DNA of 64,000 nucleotides from Diorhabda sublineata (taxonomy: Eukaryota > Arthropoda > Insecta > Coleoptera > Chrysomelidae), in NCBI RefSeq assembly GCF_026230105.1, contig NC_079478.1:12663653-12727652 (forward strand). Reading direction: 5' to 3'. Positions 1-13,017 of the stretch are shown piece after piece (position 1 is the first letter of the stretch; every line of letters starts with the position of its first letter). The notes below the pieces were generated by a model that had not been told where the DNA came from, ran no database searches, and saw only the letters and a list, made by a program, of their open reading frames with translations. The position numbers and the translations under genes were made by a program.

Positions 1-1354
1 CGCTAAAATTAAACTTTTCAATAAGATTGAAAACCAACATGCTCAACGACTCCCCATAACTTTTACATAAATCAGGATGATATTGGAACTTCTCATATCC
101 AATTAGTCGATGACCAGGATTCTAACAGAACATTTATCAGAAGCTGAGAATTTTATATAGTTTGACAACAGCGCTATCGCTTTTATTGTAAAGATCTATT
201 GGGGTGGATGGAATAGATGCATAGAGCGTTAGTCGTATGAATATTATGTGACATTCAAATTACCCATGTATTTTCACTAATAGAATACATTTGTATGGCA
301 CCTAATACTATTCGAACGACCAATGATATCTTTGTCTGAATCACACTAGGTTATCCATGGATGTTATTTAGTTGAAAGGGTGTTTACTACTGTTAATGAT
401 GTCGGGACGTATTGTTGGAAATAGTCGAATTCATTACATATTAGACATTAGGAAATAATGATCTATCTTGATATATTCATTGTGCAATTCGATGAATTGG
501 GTGAAACAGATACTTGAAAATTAAAAATATGAGTAAATTTTTAATTCACAATAAATGTTGAACCGATCATTTGCTCGATTAAACAGTTTAAATTAGAAAA
601 AGTCCAGTTCATGAATAAAACTAAAGATATTTAGTGATAAAGTGACATCACACTGGATATATGGAGTTTTCCTGAAATATTTATGTTTAGCGGTAGGTTA
701 TTCTAGACTTGAAACCAAACATTTCTGTTTGCGGTGATTTTATATACGAAAATTGCACTCAAAGTTTTCGTATGAAATATTTTGTTTGAACCATAAACTA
801 TGTTTGTTTGATCAATTAGCTTTCACAATCAAGACATTTATATAGTTCAAAAGAGAAAGAGTCAAAACAACTGCTCTACACAACTACATTTTCATCTTTA
901 CCCATACTAAATTCCGACATAGAATAACGCAACGAAAATATACACTTAACAAAACAAAAAACTAAATTAAACTGCCCATTTTACCCACAACTAAGCATTA
1001 ATCTGCATGAAATGAACCATAAAAGTTTCATCTCTATCCGCCGTATCGTAATTTATGGATACCTGATTTTGACTTCATGTCTAGTGTAGAAGAGTTGGTG
1101 TCGCGAATATTGTATTCACTTGGAATTTAGCAAAGATTGCATATAGCCTACCAGGTTGATGCTTGATGAAGATGAGATAAGGCTTGCGTCTAGAGGTAGC
1201 GCAATGTGGCAGGATAAGAAAGCATCACCAAGAATCTCGTCCAGCTGAGTTAAATAACAAATCAGCTCTAACGGATTACATAAAACTTGGCAACTATATT
1301 AAGTAGTGTAACTACCTAATACTTAAGCCCCACATTTATGTTGTTAAATATATA
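1..1354. other. AT-rich stretch without a recognised gene
   Basis: No homology, splice-bounded exon or repeat pair was recognised here. A somewhat GC-richer patch lies near 1140-1260 but none of its frames matched a family I know. Confidence 0.5.
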
Positions 1355-1389
1355 TAGGTTAGGATAGGTTAGGTTGGGATTAAGGTTAG
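1355..1389. repeat. Interstitial TTAGG-like (telomere-type) repeat
   Basis: Several AGGTT/GGTTA units stand in a row with single-base changes. TTAGG is the usual telomere unit of insects, so this is a short degenerate interstitial tract. Two similar tracts occur near 27.35 kb and 28.8 kb. Confidence 0.6.
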
Positions 1390-2589
1390 ATTTTCTTCGC
1401 CTATCACAGTCCGTTAGCTCAAACGTCAGACTTTTTCCCACCCCATTCTTGGCGTATTTACCAAGAAATAAAAACAAAAGAGACAAAAAATATGCAAGCG
1501 ATATGGGCCCAAACACCAACTTGCTCCTGGTGCAATGATTATTTTCATAATCGTACTGTGCTCTCCACTATTTCATCTTCATACTTGCAAAAAAAATGTT
1601 CGGATTTCTGTGTATTGTATCTTGAGCATAATCTGAACCCAGCTTCATACGTATACGTTCCAAAAGTCTTAATAAGCAGTTCTGGCAAATCGTGGTCATG
1701 TATTTGATGTTATGGTCTCTATCAACGTACAAGCAATAGTTGTTCATCTAACTGGGTTCTCACCTATGGTCGATTTACGTTTTTCTGTTATATTTCTAAC
1801 AATCGTTGAGCTAGGTCTCTCGTTATATTCTGCATGAATATTATTAAATACATTTTTTTACATTTATTTGGTTACTGGCTTTCTTCATAGTTCAGTTTTG
1901 TTTCAAATATAATTTTTCAGGTACCCAGTATTATCATTTTTGTCCTAAACCATATAAATAACCTATATATTTAACGTATGGGCTACAAAATCACACAATA
2001 TATCAGTTAAGCATAGTTTATGCTTCATAAGAAATATTTCATATGAAATTTCTAACATTTCATTTCCCCTAGTGAACTTATCTCATACATACTTTATTTA
2101 TATTTTTCAATATTTACTCATCAGTAGTGTGAATTTATTACTGAAAGGAATAAATTTATTGGAAATTTTTAAGCTCAACGTTTGGTTATCTTCCAAGAAA
2201 CCACCCAACTTGAGAAAAGTTATTTGATAGAACTCTGTTAAAATTTTAATTTTTAACCTCAACCTGACTACATGATTGATTTCCCTTCAATATTCTGTCC
2301 ACTTGCTTTTTTCCATCTTGTCCAATGATCATTCTAAAAAAATTGTGTGGTGGGTGATATTCCGAAACCTGTGCTTCTATCTTCCAAGACATAATTATTA
2401 TTATCTTGTGGCGAAGCTGAATTGAAGCCAGAAATAGAGAATGGTGTACTTTGTAACTGAACGATAGATGAATGCTGCCCAAAGTCCTACAGTTTGAGAT
2501 CAAAATATTAAAATAACAAAAGCTGGACCAATAAACAACAGATACCTAGTATTTTCCTATTAAGTTATGATTATTTATGTTTCTAAATC
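1390..2589. other. Stretch without a recognised gene
   Basis: Only short chance open frames (about 60-85 codons) on both strands. None matched a known family and none is bounded by convincing splice sites. Confidence 0.5.
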
Positions 2590-2880
2590 TTCTTGATTTT
2601 AGGTCCGTAAAATTGATATTTAAAATTTTCTTTAAGTCATTATCAAAATGTGATATTCATACTCACAATTGGCGTATTTGTATTGATCAATAGATCACCT
2701 TCATTATCAATATCAACAAAAGAATAGAATCCAGCTAGAACTTTGTTCTAATAAGAAAAATTAATTTTTCCCTAGTCTTACATCTCAACTATATGACAGT
2801 AGTCAATTAAATTATTTGTAGTTTTATTAGAATTTCCAAAACAGAGCTATAAATTTTACTTAAATTATTTAGGTTTTTTC
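2590..2880 (+). repeat. Dispersed repeat, copy 1
   Basis: About 290 bp that aligns, with many substitutions and small indels, to 27853-28140 in the same orientation. Shared landmarks are TCTTGATTTTAGGTC at the start, TTATCAAAATRTGAT with a following CGTATTTRTATT, and AATTAATTTTTCCCT in the middle. No coding capacity is seen. It is probably an old non-autonomous element. Confidence 0.6.
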
Positions 2881-3964
2881 TATGATCTATAACTTTTTCC
2901 TTGTGTGAACCATTTCTAAAAATTCTTTTTTTCGTGTATTACATTCCATTTCAAGAATTGTTTAATTTTTATAATTGAATTTACGTTTTTTTTTGATATT
3001 TCATGGTTCGTTAATGCAGTTCTATGGTTTCATCGTATTGATGACTTCTTAGTCTATTTTCTAAATACTGAGATGTTTGCCCTATGCAGACACCGTTACA
3101 TTTATTACTTCATTATTCTACTCTATGGACCGTCAGTTTACTTCACTTTATAACAAAATAAATAATCACGTGTCCAATATTATGTTTTTCCTATGATTTA
3201 TCTAAAATGGAATGTTCACCTTTAAAACTTGTACTTCCGATGTTTCCATTATTCCATGAATAACTTTGGTACTTTTAAGAAACTCTAATTCACTATTTTA
3301 CATATAGAAATTTCAAATGGGAATCTTATGTTCTTGCTAACTGTATTTATTTATAGAAACGACACACCTGTGAAATGAACCTTGCCAATGTATACATTTT
3401 TAAATGGATATTGACTGGCATACATCGGATTCAACCACGCTTCTTTGTAGTTTTGAATAGACATCTTTTTGGATTGAATATTTTAGTGTTTAGCTCATTG
3501 ATTATTTAGCACCAACTCGATATAGGGCAGCTTATACAACTTGTAGTATACACTCACCGCAAGTTCTAGTAGAATGAAACTTAATTATTTAATCAAGACT
3601 TAGAAACTTCCTGGCGTGGTTCATATATACAATACAACAGAGTTCACATTGAAGTCGATAATCTTACTCAGTGGGGAGTTGGAAAACATCAATATAAAAA
3701 GAAAAAAATATATATTTTGCTCAATAAATCTTTCAAATTTATTCACAGCCAATCTTCCATTTTAGATGTATTTTTCTAGCGGGTCGATATTTACTTTTTG
3801 TACTCATCATAAAAAATTTAGTTATCCATCTTTACAATTCAAACATAAGTAGAGATGTTAAACTGAATATAACACAATTTAAAAAGAGCAAGCATTCAAA
3901 TCCACTCCATTATAGGTCATATAAGTCATGAAAAACTAGGAAATGTTCTCAAAACTTCTTATTT
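2881..3964. other. Stretch without a recognised gene
   Basis: Very AT-rich. A 37-codon ATG-initiated frame lies on the minus strand at 3351-3464 but has no recognisable homology. Confidence 0.45.
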
Positions 3965-4800
3965 GAATATTTGATTGGAGTTACTTAAAGTCCATTAAAG
4001 TCAAAACACTGTTGCATGCGTTTGAATTAATAGTCGAAGCATTTTTTCCATTCCTATTGATGTACATCTAAAACATATGATTTGAGCGCATCAATTACTG
4101 TTTCAGGTGTAGAAAAGCATTGACCACCAATAAGAAGAAATTATTTGGTGCCAAACAAGCACTGTCCGGCGAATGACCCACCAATTCGATGTTTTGACTG
4201 TTCAAAAACGTTTTTGTGTGAACTGATGTGAGAGAGCTCGCATTTTCGAATACTTCTGGCAAATAAATGCTAGTCTATCATTCAAAATTGGCTGTTCTAC
4301 ATTGCTCCAAAGGAACGGTGAGGATATATCCAGTTATTTCAAAAAGACAAGGGACCATCAGCTTAGAAGTATTTCGTGCGCGAATAACTTTTGTTGGAGT
4401 TAGCTCGTAGACCCATAGAGTCGATTGTTGTTTAGTTGTCACTATCTTGTAGATGTCTTCCGAAGCGACGCGAATAAATCTTTTGATAGCCAAATATTCA
4501 TGCAATATTGAATGTATGTGAGAGGAACTAATGCTTAAGTACGCCTCAATCTCAAGGCATGTCACACGACAATCTTGTGCAATATCAATTTACGCACAAC
4601 AATGTTTTCTCGCACAACAGCCGATTTTGAACGACCTTCACGAAATCCATCTTCTGGCGAATTGTGACAGCAAATGAATTAGGAAAACCAGTGAGATGGT
4701 ACTTCATCACCAAAGTCGGAGAGAGTTATCGGCTGTAGGTTTAATCCAAATGAAAATCATAGAAAATCATCGCACGAAAATTTTCGCTTAATTCCAATTT
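3965..4800 (-). pseudogene. mariner transposase relic (internally deleted, first catalytic Asp lost)
   Basis: Mariner transposases cut and paste DNA with a DD34D RNase H-like core. Reading from 4800 downward, the N-terminal MIFYDF and FGDEVPS motifs, then FREGRSKSAVV, appear with frame breaks. An open frame at 4278-4565 then reads LEIEAYLSISSSHIHSILHE (helix-turn-helix), YKIVT, QQSTLWVYE and TVPLEQCRTANFE. Below 4278 the blocks ENASSLTS and IELVGHSPDSACLAPNNFF correspond to the HHDNASSHTS and PPYSPDLAPNDFF region. The segment that should hold the first catalytic motif (GDESW and following residues) is missing, yet the frame stays open across the deletion. The bottom end near 3965-4000 reads as the transposase C terminus. 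A related copy with the same polarity is at 61.4-62.1 kb. It cannot be active. Confidence 0.85.
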
Positions 4801-7800
4801 TTGACCAAGATGAATGTATCAAGTATATGTGAACAACTCAAAGAGCACTCATATGACAGCATGTTTTGAGCACCTTCATCATTACAAATGTCAAACTTTA
4901 TAATGGCAATGTTAGATTTGACATATTCACATCATATCTCAAAACTTAACTTGCAGCTCTCGTGGTAATACGAACAAAAACGGAAATCATCACAAGAAGG
5001 ATAATCAATCTAAATGGGCTAATTTCTCGGAATGTTTTATTTTCGAATTTCTGAATATAAGAAGGTAAAATCGAAGCGGACATAGAGCTTTGTTTGTTAA
5101 GGAAATAACAGAAAATTATAAATAAAATATTAAATAAATGAGAGAAATTGTGTAGTAAGGATTAAAGTTATGAAAAATAAATTAGAAAATAGTTCATAGT
5201 TAAGATGAATTCATAGAATAGGGGGAAATGTTACGGAAGTTTGAATAAAGACAACATAAACCGTGGCTTCATGCAGTTTGTTGTTAAAACAAATTTATTA
5301 TGAGTAGAATTGAGAAATTAGAGTGAAGTGGATAAGTTGGGGTTTTAATAGAGGAGAAACGTTCTTGAATCAATTGGAGAGTAGAATTTGGGGATAATAA
5401 CAACATCAGTAGCAGAGATATTTGAGAAATGTTTTATTTTCAAATTAATTCATATGAAATCAATTGGTTTAAATTTTATATTGTGATATTTTCATGATTG
5501 GTTTTGATTTATTTTTAAAAAGTGAACAATGTAAATTTATTTAAAAATGTATAGAATTTCCCTTAAAAATATACATGCTTAGTTTATCGCGTCAACCTTT
5601 CCATTACCGGTGACATAAATGGTAAACTCTGTGTATATTCTGAGAAATGGTGCTTTGAAAATCAGACAAGCGCGCATTAAAGATTAATTTTATACCGGCT
5701 TGGAGGACAGCCATGTTTATGAGTTTTCATTTACCTAATCCGCACATTTTTCAACTTGGGAGACATAATCCCAATCACGTACTCTCGTTAATTATAAAGC
5801 GACCATCTATCTGGAGTATAATTAGTCATATACAATATCTAGAATTTTTTATTTATTTTTTATCTTTTGGTAGCGTTAGTTTGTAATCCAAAAATGATGT
5901 TTATTTAGATATAATGAGAAATTTGTTCGTATCCTGTATATGAATTATTCAATTTTCCAAGATTTACTGGAAAATTCGTTGAAATTAAGTGTATTGTATT
6001 TTCCATATACGTGTACTATCTATAGTTTACAACCATATTTAAATAAGTTTAATTATCTATTTGACTGAATATAGGAAAACTGACGCCAACAACTATCAAT
6101 TTCGAGAAGGAGACTATATTCAATGAAAATTACAGACTTATGTAGCTGGATGAACTTATTTCACTTATCTGATAATGTTTTGTTAGGAAAATATTTGGCC
6201 AGCATCTAGACAAACTATGGTACATCAAGAAAAAAATATAGAAGGAATCACCATTATATACAATGCATAGTTACTATTAGTAACTAGATAAAATAATACA
6301 GAGTAGATCGAGAGCATCGGATATGACCAAATGAAATTGAGATTAAAAATATAATAAAAAAAAATAATTACAAACCAGGATATGAGATGGTTGTTGAAGA
6401 TATTGTTGAAAATGTATTTATGGAGATGATTCCTATTATTACTGCTGGGTACAAGAAGCACCTGTATTTCTTTATGTTGTGGATTCATTCAATTTAATAA
6501 AAATATATTTGAACTTATGTACGTTATTTTGACTTGTTCCACTCGCTCGGAACATCTTTTAGTTCAATTATTTCATAGTTTCAATGTAGTAAGACTCAAA
6601 TGTAATTTTTATGTGTGCTACTGGAAACACTTTTGATTAAAAATATGAAAAAAAAAGCAATGGAGATATCTTCTAAACAAAAGCCAGAGAGAGTGTGATT
6701 CTATTCACAGTGCAATTGAGCTAAAAATGATAAATAGAGTGAGGAACCTTCTAAGAATACCTACTTATACGACTGTTACAAAGGAATCTTGAAGGAGTCC
6801 ATGCGAATCGAACCGAATACAGATATACAAGAATCATGCAGACCCTGATAGATGGTAATTAATTTGGAATTTCTGGAATCATTGACGATATCCATACTGA
6901 ACACATTTTTCACAATTTCAATATCTGAGGCGCGTTTCGATGCCCAAGTTATCGTCTTCTGATAACTGAAGATAATCAGTGGAATTGTAGACCGTATGTT
7001 TAGCCAAATGTATGGGCTGATGAAAGCATTTAAATTGATCAAAAAGCTAGTGACAACGCAATGTTCGTTGACCAGTGTACTTTATAGTCCCCATTCTACT
7101 ATTAACATATTGAGCTTCAGCCAAAGTTGGGGTGTAGATCCAAGAAAAAATTTATTTGAAATAAAAAGTGCGAAAAAAATGATGTTTTTACTATGCGGTC
7201 CGTAGTCCGGCTATGGACCCGAGAGAGAGTTTGTTTTATTATTCTTTGCATGATGATTTATGATTTTATGTGAATTTATAAAAATGTATCAAGGTTAAGT
7301 GAATGTAGCACAAATGAAAAATTTTAATTAAATAGTATTTGAATTATGTTGAAGGAAACAAAAAATATGGAAAGTTAGATTTTTTGTTTTACAATAGAGT
7401 TGAAGATCATGCGAAAAAATCAAATGGACCAAGAACGGTACAAATAGACTTTAAAACATATCTAGATGTGGTCCCTTGGGCCGTGGAGAAGGTTCAAAAT
7501 GAAATACTTCGCGTAATTCATGGGACTGCACCGGCTCTCAACGTATTAAGTTCAAAACAAATGACAAATGGAGAAGTGTCCCAAGAAGACTCAAACCTGA
7601 AGAAGTTGTCTACATCCAACTTTTTTTCAATAAGCTCCCGGTATCAAAAATCAAAGTTTCACAAGAATTGAAAAAGATGATTGTCATTCATAACTTATTT
7701 TTTGATAGTCTGATTACTCATCACCTATTTGTTTATGCGTTATTTTTTATTGATTGAAAACGGTTAAGTATAATTAGAAATATTAATCTTTTCATTGTAC

Positions 7801-8554
7801 TCTGAAGAAGAATATGAACTACTCGTTGTATTTCTTATAATCTTAGTGGGTTCGTAAGTATAATAATAGACAGGCGCTGATTCATCGATATCGATATAAT
7901 GTTTTTCACCCTAAATATGCCACATAACTCAACTTACGATCCGTTAATCTAAATTTATACCTCCTATCTACGTATCAATACCCTTGAAATAGATAGAATA
8001 TAGTGTTAGTATTTCATTATCAGATCCGTGTTCTACTATAGAAAAAATTTATTTTTTGTCCCTATATAAATGCAACTTTGTAGATCGGTGTTATGAATCT
8101 TCACAAACCTGTAAATCATTTGAAATGAGAGTGAAGGGTTTTTCAACAGGCTTTTGTTTAGATGAAGCCCACTGATTTAGTTTTCCATAGGACAACTTAT
8201 TTCAGATTCCAGCATCAGTTTTTTGTTAGGTAGATATTTACATTTATTCACAGTCTAATCCAAGAAGTTGCGGTTGACAAGTTCTTAACAGATTATGTCC
8301 TGATTTCAAGATCATGACAAAGGTAATTCTGGATGTCTTGACAAGATAAAAAGTTTTATGTAAAGTCTTCTTGTCATAAGATATTGAAATTTCTGGACGT
8401 AAAATGAATATGTGCAATGCAACTCTCAATAGAAGTACGATGAAATTTCAATTTATTGAAGAATTTTTATTTCCAAAGAAATATATTTTGGGATAAAGTT
8501 TCCTAGTGAAAGGTTATACATTCTGAAATGTGGAAGAGGAAGTGCATTTCCATC
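4801..8554. other. Stretch without a recognised gene
   Basis: Low-complexity AT-rich DNA. The longest open interval, 7339-7671 on the plus strand (110 codons), does not begin with ATG and has no ATG in its first half. It reads in a protein-like way (for example VVPWAVEKVQNEILRVIHG) but I do not recognise it. It could be a decayed exon or chance. Confidence 0.45.
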
Positions 8555-9300
8555 GCATCACTCACATATTGTATCTATATCAGATTGAGGTAAATGACAA
8601 TCTCCAATGTTCAACAGATTATGTGCATAAAGGCGAATATTGGAATTTGGTTTTGAGATACTGTGATATATAAATATTAACAATAACGACCCAAGATATG
8701 AGCCCTGTGGTATTCCAGAAATTGCATTAATTTGTATAGAGTTAAAACCATCCCAACTAACCGTAGGCTTTCTATTCGTGAGGTATGACATAAAAACATT
8801 GTTAAATAAATCAATTGAACTATTGGATAGCTTAGTAAAGAGAATGCAATAACCTCAGCGATCATAGGTTTTAAAATATCAGTGTAGATGACATCAACCT
8901 GACTGCTGTTATCTGTGCTGCCATATATTGCCTTAACATATTAAATTGAAGATTGTAGATCTACCAGCATAAAAACCATGCTGTTCACTACATATGAATG
9001 GTTTCACGTAATGGTAAAAAACGTGGTAAAGCAGAGTTTCAAATATCTTGGAAAAGTTGATTATTTTTCTGATGGGGCGATATCTGTCAATAACAATCTT
9101 ATTATCATTTTCTTAAAATAGTACAACCTCGTCAATTTATCCATATCACCCGAAATTTACCATATTTTAACGAAAGATTGAATAGAAAAACAGAAAGGTT
9201 TTGCAAGAACAGACACACTGTTTCCTAATAGAAATACTGGTAAATCATCAGGTACTGATAGAAAGTTTGTTTTATTTTTTTGATAGCAGACTAGAGATCA
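8555..9300 (-). pseudogene. Non-LTR retrotransposon reverse transcriptase fragment (Jockey/I-like)
   Basis: From 9300 downward the minus strand shows, with frame shifts, the ordered landmarks of a non-LTR reverse transcriptase: PDDLPVFLLGNSVSVLAKP, then DRYRPI with KIINFSKIFETLLY, then EQHGFYAGRST, SYLTNRKP, and SGIPQGSYLGSLLLIFIY. The motif that should be YADD, holding two catalytic aspartates, reads YAHN, so the active site is destroyed. It is followed by a match to the family ending LPQSDIDTICE. The ORF2 protein normally primes cDNA synthesis at the nicked target. Here only the fingers and palm survive; neither the endonuclease part nor a poly-A end was found next to it. Confidence 0.85.
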
Positions 9301-10599
9301 CATGGGAAACAATATTTTTTTGAATCAATATTGTAAAAATTAGGAATAGATGAGGTAAGTAATCTGTTTAGTCAAGAGTTGGTCTTATAGAACATGCTAT
9401 TAGTTATGACAGTAGTTGTCCGATTGGTATTTATATATAACCTGCGCTTTTTAGGATACTAGCTGTTGTTTAACATTTCTCATGTAATTATAATCACTTT
9501 CACTTTTTGGTTGCGAATAATGTCGTTGTACCCATGAAACTCATAAAGGGTATTTCAAAGCAACTGGGAATTGTTTTTGGAACCATTGCAGGGTATGGTT
9601 AGGGTATGTTGGTACTATAGATTCAGTTATCTTGTCAGCATTGGTAAGACGTTGCCGTCTACGAGTATATTACTCTACTCGTATGATTATGCTTGTAACC
9701 ACTCTCCTTACCAACAAAAATTCATATTAAATTGCGAAACAACTCACAAATTCAAATCTTAAGTAGGTAGTAATAACGGATTTTTTGCTTCAGTAAATCA
9801 AAGTACCTTCCTGATCATTTTAATGATATTTAAAATAATTTAAATTCGTATGTAAATGAACGTCGCATTGTTGAAACATGACCAACGTTATTCAACATTC
9901 TGATATTAATCACGAAGTACCTGAGTACCGTGTCATCTTATCGATACTAATCGGATATATCTGATAAATACCTTGGGAAATTCTTTACATGTTCACAATT
10001 AGTGACACGACAATTATTGTTGCTTAATTCTTTGAAATCCTAGTTCTCCGCCTCTACTTTGTGCCACAATGCATTATAAAATCGTTTATATCTGATAGAG
10101 ATCATTTGGTATGCGATGATCGATAAGAGTGTCTATTATAAGCTTTTTAAAATGCAGTTTTTGTAATCTAAATTTGTATAATTAAGGCCACAAGATAAAA
10201 CATGGATGTTGTAATAGATATTTTAATTTTTTATACATAAAAATTCATTGAGATTTTTTGTTAATAGATAGTAGGAATAGTCAATCCAATTACATTGTAT
10301 CCTCTTGAATGTCTTTGTTTTCAAAATATTACATATATCATGTACAAACAAATACCACTGAAGTATAAGAACTTTTTGAATTTTCTGTTACTCGATTGAA
10401 AAGGTAACACTAATCGTATCAATAGACTTCTGTCTTTTAACTCCTATAAAAATATGTTCAAAAGAGAAAGATAATGCTCAAATAGCATTAGTTTTTTATG
10501 GAAAATTCATTATCATATCATGGCTAAATTCAATAATACATGAGAAACTCTGATTCATCAATTTCAATGATGAAAAAGTCGTGTTGGCTGATGTGAGAT
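9301..10599. other. Stretch without a recognised gene
   Basis: No homology found. A small hairpin, ACGAGTA/TACTCGT around an 8-nt loop, lies near 9660-9681 and has no known role. Confidence 0.4.
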
Positions 10600-10965
10600 A
10601 GAATATGAGAGATGGTGGAAACCATACGTATCTCATCTGGTTCAGTGGTGTCAATTTCAAACAATTATTCGAATATAAGAAAATTCCAAGGTAATTCTTG
10701 CATTTCGTCGCAACCTATCAACGTATTTTTACCTCGTTTCGTGGTCATTAATGATTGGTGGATCCACTATAACACAGAAACCAAAGAGCTCGCACTCCAA
10801 ACAGCGAGTTTATAGAGTTCAATCGTTCAATCTGCGCCAAAGAAAGTAAAATTGCATTTATCCACCAATATGGTCGTGGCGATGTTTATTTGGGATGTAC
10901 ATAGTATAATCCACATTGTCGCATTCAGCGAACAAAACCCAAAAAGAATAGTTCGGTAGCACATA
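10600..10965 (+). pseudogene. mariner transposase fragment
   Basis: Plus-strand reading gives RFVVINDWWIHYNTETKE, which corresponds to the mariner block RFVTxDETWIHxxTPETKE around the first catalytic aspartate. It is followed in another frame by SAPKKVKLHLSTNMVVAMF and IWDVHSIIHI, the next conserved block (SAPKKAK..., VFWDAHGIIHI). The catalytic DET reads as NDW, so the first Asp is out of register or lost. The HQDNAPAH block was not found downstream. This is a central fragment of an old copy; the lineage differs from the 4-kb and 61-kb copies. Confidence 0.75.
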
Positions 10966-11917
10966 CGTTACAAACTCAATACTTAATAATTTAACACTTT
11001 TCAAGTTTAATAAAAATTAATTGTATGAATAAATTAAACAGAGCAAAACGCAATCAAAATATAACTGTCAAAAACTAACAATTGTCAGAAAACGAAATGA
11101 TAAAGAATTATCAACACGAATTCTTTTAAATAGGTAAAATAGTCAATGGGGAATATTATGGAAACTTATTGAGTCACCTACATAAACATTTTCAAAGAAT
11201 GTTACTAGAAATAAACTATTTTGTACAACGTATAAATTCTATTAATAAATATCTATTTTTTATATTGAAACCTGAAGAAATGATACGATTGAATAGGTTT
11301 AACTTCAATAATGAAAGTATCTCATCAATTCTATACAATTATTTTGTGGGGATTTCAAAAAATTGAAAGAGTATTGGTCAAAGTGTTAGTTGGAAGTAGT
11401 AAAGCACAAATAACTCTCGCTACTATGAACTATCGTCTGAAAATAGATAAACCAAAGTGCCCGGTCCTCATAAAGGTAATACATTGTTCTGATTTGAGGT
11501 AAGAAACTAATTCAAAGAAGTTTTAAATTTAAACAATTTAATTCTTTATTCAGTGCTTTTTTTGATGCTTCCACAGTTGAAGAGGGCTCTATCAATTAGT
11601 TTGAGCAAGTTGTGGACATAATTAGTTTTCGACAGTCTCTTCAACAAAAAAGCTGTAAAACTCCATTCCGTATTAACATTAGATAACTACATTGATGATT
11701 TAATACCTACCTTTCTATTCAAGAGAATCCAGAGCACAAAAGAATATATTTTGAACAAGTGCTTAGAAAAGGCAGTGGTACATACCGTACTGTAATACTA
11801 TGAATACCTTTTTATGCAATTAAAATTACGTTTTAAACTCTAAGAAGTAGAGTAAAAAGTAAATATTTGAGTTACACAATTTCATTATCCTCAATCTTCA
11901 TTTACCATACATTTTTA
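10966..11917. other. Stretch without a recognised gene
   Basis: Two short plus-strand frames (11169-11366 and 11311-11502) overlap in different phases and match nothing I know. The segment could contain the unrecognisable end of the preceding mariner. Confidence 0.4.
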
Positions 11918-12905
11918 GTTGTACGGGGATGGTCCCAGAAGTCCTGGCCTAACAAAGAAAATATACACAAAAAATATATATACGTTTCAACGTAATCTCT
12001 TATTAGCATCATACACTTTTCCCAGCGATGTCCAATAAGTTTGATACTCTTTTTATAATAAGAATCGTCAAGCTCTTCAAAATAGACATTAACTTCTGAC
12101 ATCACCTCTACATTGTTGGGAAATCTTTGACCACCAAGCCATTTTTTCAAGTCTGGGAACGGAAAATAGTCCGAGACGGCTTGATATGGAGAATAAGTTA
12201 CATGAGGTAGCAATTCAAACTTTGATTCATTAATTTTGACCATTGCCACAACGGATGTATGAGCTGGTGCATTGTCTTGATGAAACAATACTTTTTTCTT
12301 AACACTAAGCGGCCATATTTGCTCGATTTCTCGCTCAAACATTGCAATAAGTTTCGCTTAATACCTGTCATAGATAGTTTTTCCTTTTTCAAAGTAATGA
12401 ATGAGTATTAAGGTCTTTGCCTTCTTCTGGAGCCGGTTCTCCCATTTTAGTCCATTGTTTTGATTGTTCCTCTGTTTCGAGTGTGAAGTGGTGGACCAAC
12501 GTTTCATCCAAGGTTATGAAACAGCGCAATAATTTGGCTTTATTTCTGTGAAACGTTGCAAAAAATTTTTTTGTTCCCTTGGGAGAAAACGCAGCTCCCA
12601 CCTTGCGGACAGTTTTCTCATGTAACAATTTTCAGTAAATATGCGATATACCGCACTTTTTGAAATGCCTACTATGTCTACTAGCTCGCGTATTTTCAGT
12701 CGAAGATCATTCAGTACCACTTTGTGGATTTTGTCTGAAGTAGCAAATATTTTACTGTTGAGAAGGAGTATTGGTAGGGCTTTCAAATAAAAGTATTGTA
12801 TCATATTACTATGACCAGTTTTTTCCATGTTTAAAAATTCACTGAAAACGTTTAGTATTGATCGCTGCCAATCAAAGACTAAACAACGTGGCGTCTTCAA
12901 ACAAC
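11918..12905 (-). pseudogene. mariner transposase, nearly full length, catalytic triad readable
   Basis: Read downward from about 12900: KTPRCLVFDWQRS and an ATG at MEKTGH, then KIHKVVLNDLRLKIREL and VDIVGISKSAVYRI (the DNA-binding helix-turn-helix), MRKLSARW, LDETLVHHFT with the first catalytic Asp, KGKTI, HQDNAPAHTSVVAM with the second Asp, and KKWLGGQRF and HRWEKCM near the C terminus. Exactly 34 residues separate the Asp of HQDN from the Asp of VSDYF, the DD34D spacing. The SPDLAP motif is mutated to SPYQAV. About 20 codons before KGKTI are deleted, and at least two frame shifts break the gene. The family terminus (11930-11952, GATGGTCCCAGAAGTCCTGG) is present at the downstream end. The upstream terminus is not visible. 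The related copy at 48.8-49.3 kb keeps the opposite end. Confidence 0.9.
11926..11955. repeat. mariner terminal inverted repeat (downstream end)
   Basis: GGGGATGGTCCCAGAAGTCC and following bases match the end seen at 49257-49295 in inverted sense (GAATGGTCCTAAAAGTACC...). This supports a shared terminal repeat of about 30 bp for this mariner family. Confidence 0.65.
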
Positions 12906-13017
12906 TACGTTGCGATTCTCTCATAATTTTTACTTTTAAACGTCCACATCCCATTCATATTTCTAGTGTCTGAAATATTCTAATTCCGGGTTGTATCAAG
13001 TATTTTTGAAAAGAAAC
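12900..13017. repeat. Direct repeat, unit 1
   Basis: Aligns at roughly two thirds identity with 13285-13418, same orientation. Shared blocks are ACTACGT, a T-rich run ending ACGTC, CATATTTCTARTRTCT, ATTCTAATT and GGGTATATCAAGT followed by TTTTGAAA. The mariner lies directly beside unit 1, so it may have inserted into an older repeat. Confidence 0.45.

Noticed and set aside
3351..3464. 37-codon minus-strand frame (NYKEAWLNPMYASQYPFKN) as a small exon
   Set aside because: Protein-like to the eye, but there is no homology, no clear acceptor, and no neighbouring exon.
6776..7042. Reading ILKESMRIEP near 6790 as a cytochrome P450 helix
   Set aside because: Only a few residues resemble the KExxR motif; no heme-binding Cys block or other P450 segment is nearby.
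7339..7671. 110-codon plus-strand open interval as a gene
   Set aside because: It starts at a TTG codon with no ATG in the first half, matches no family I know, and a frame of this length is near chance expectation here.
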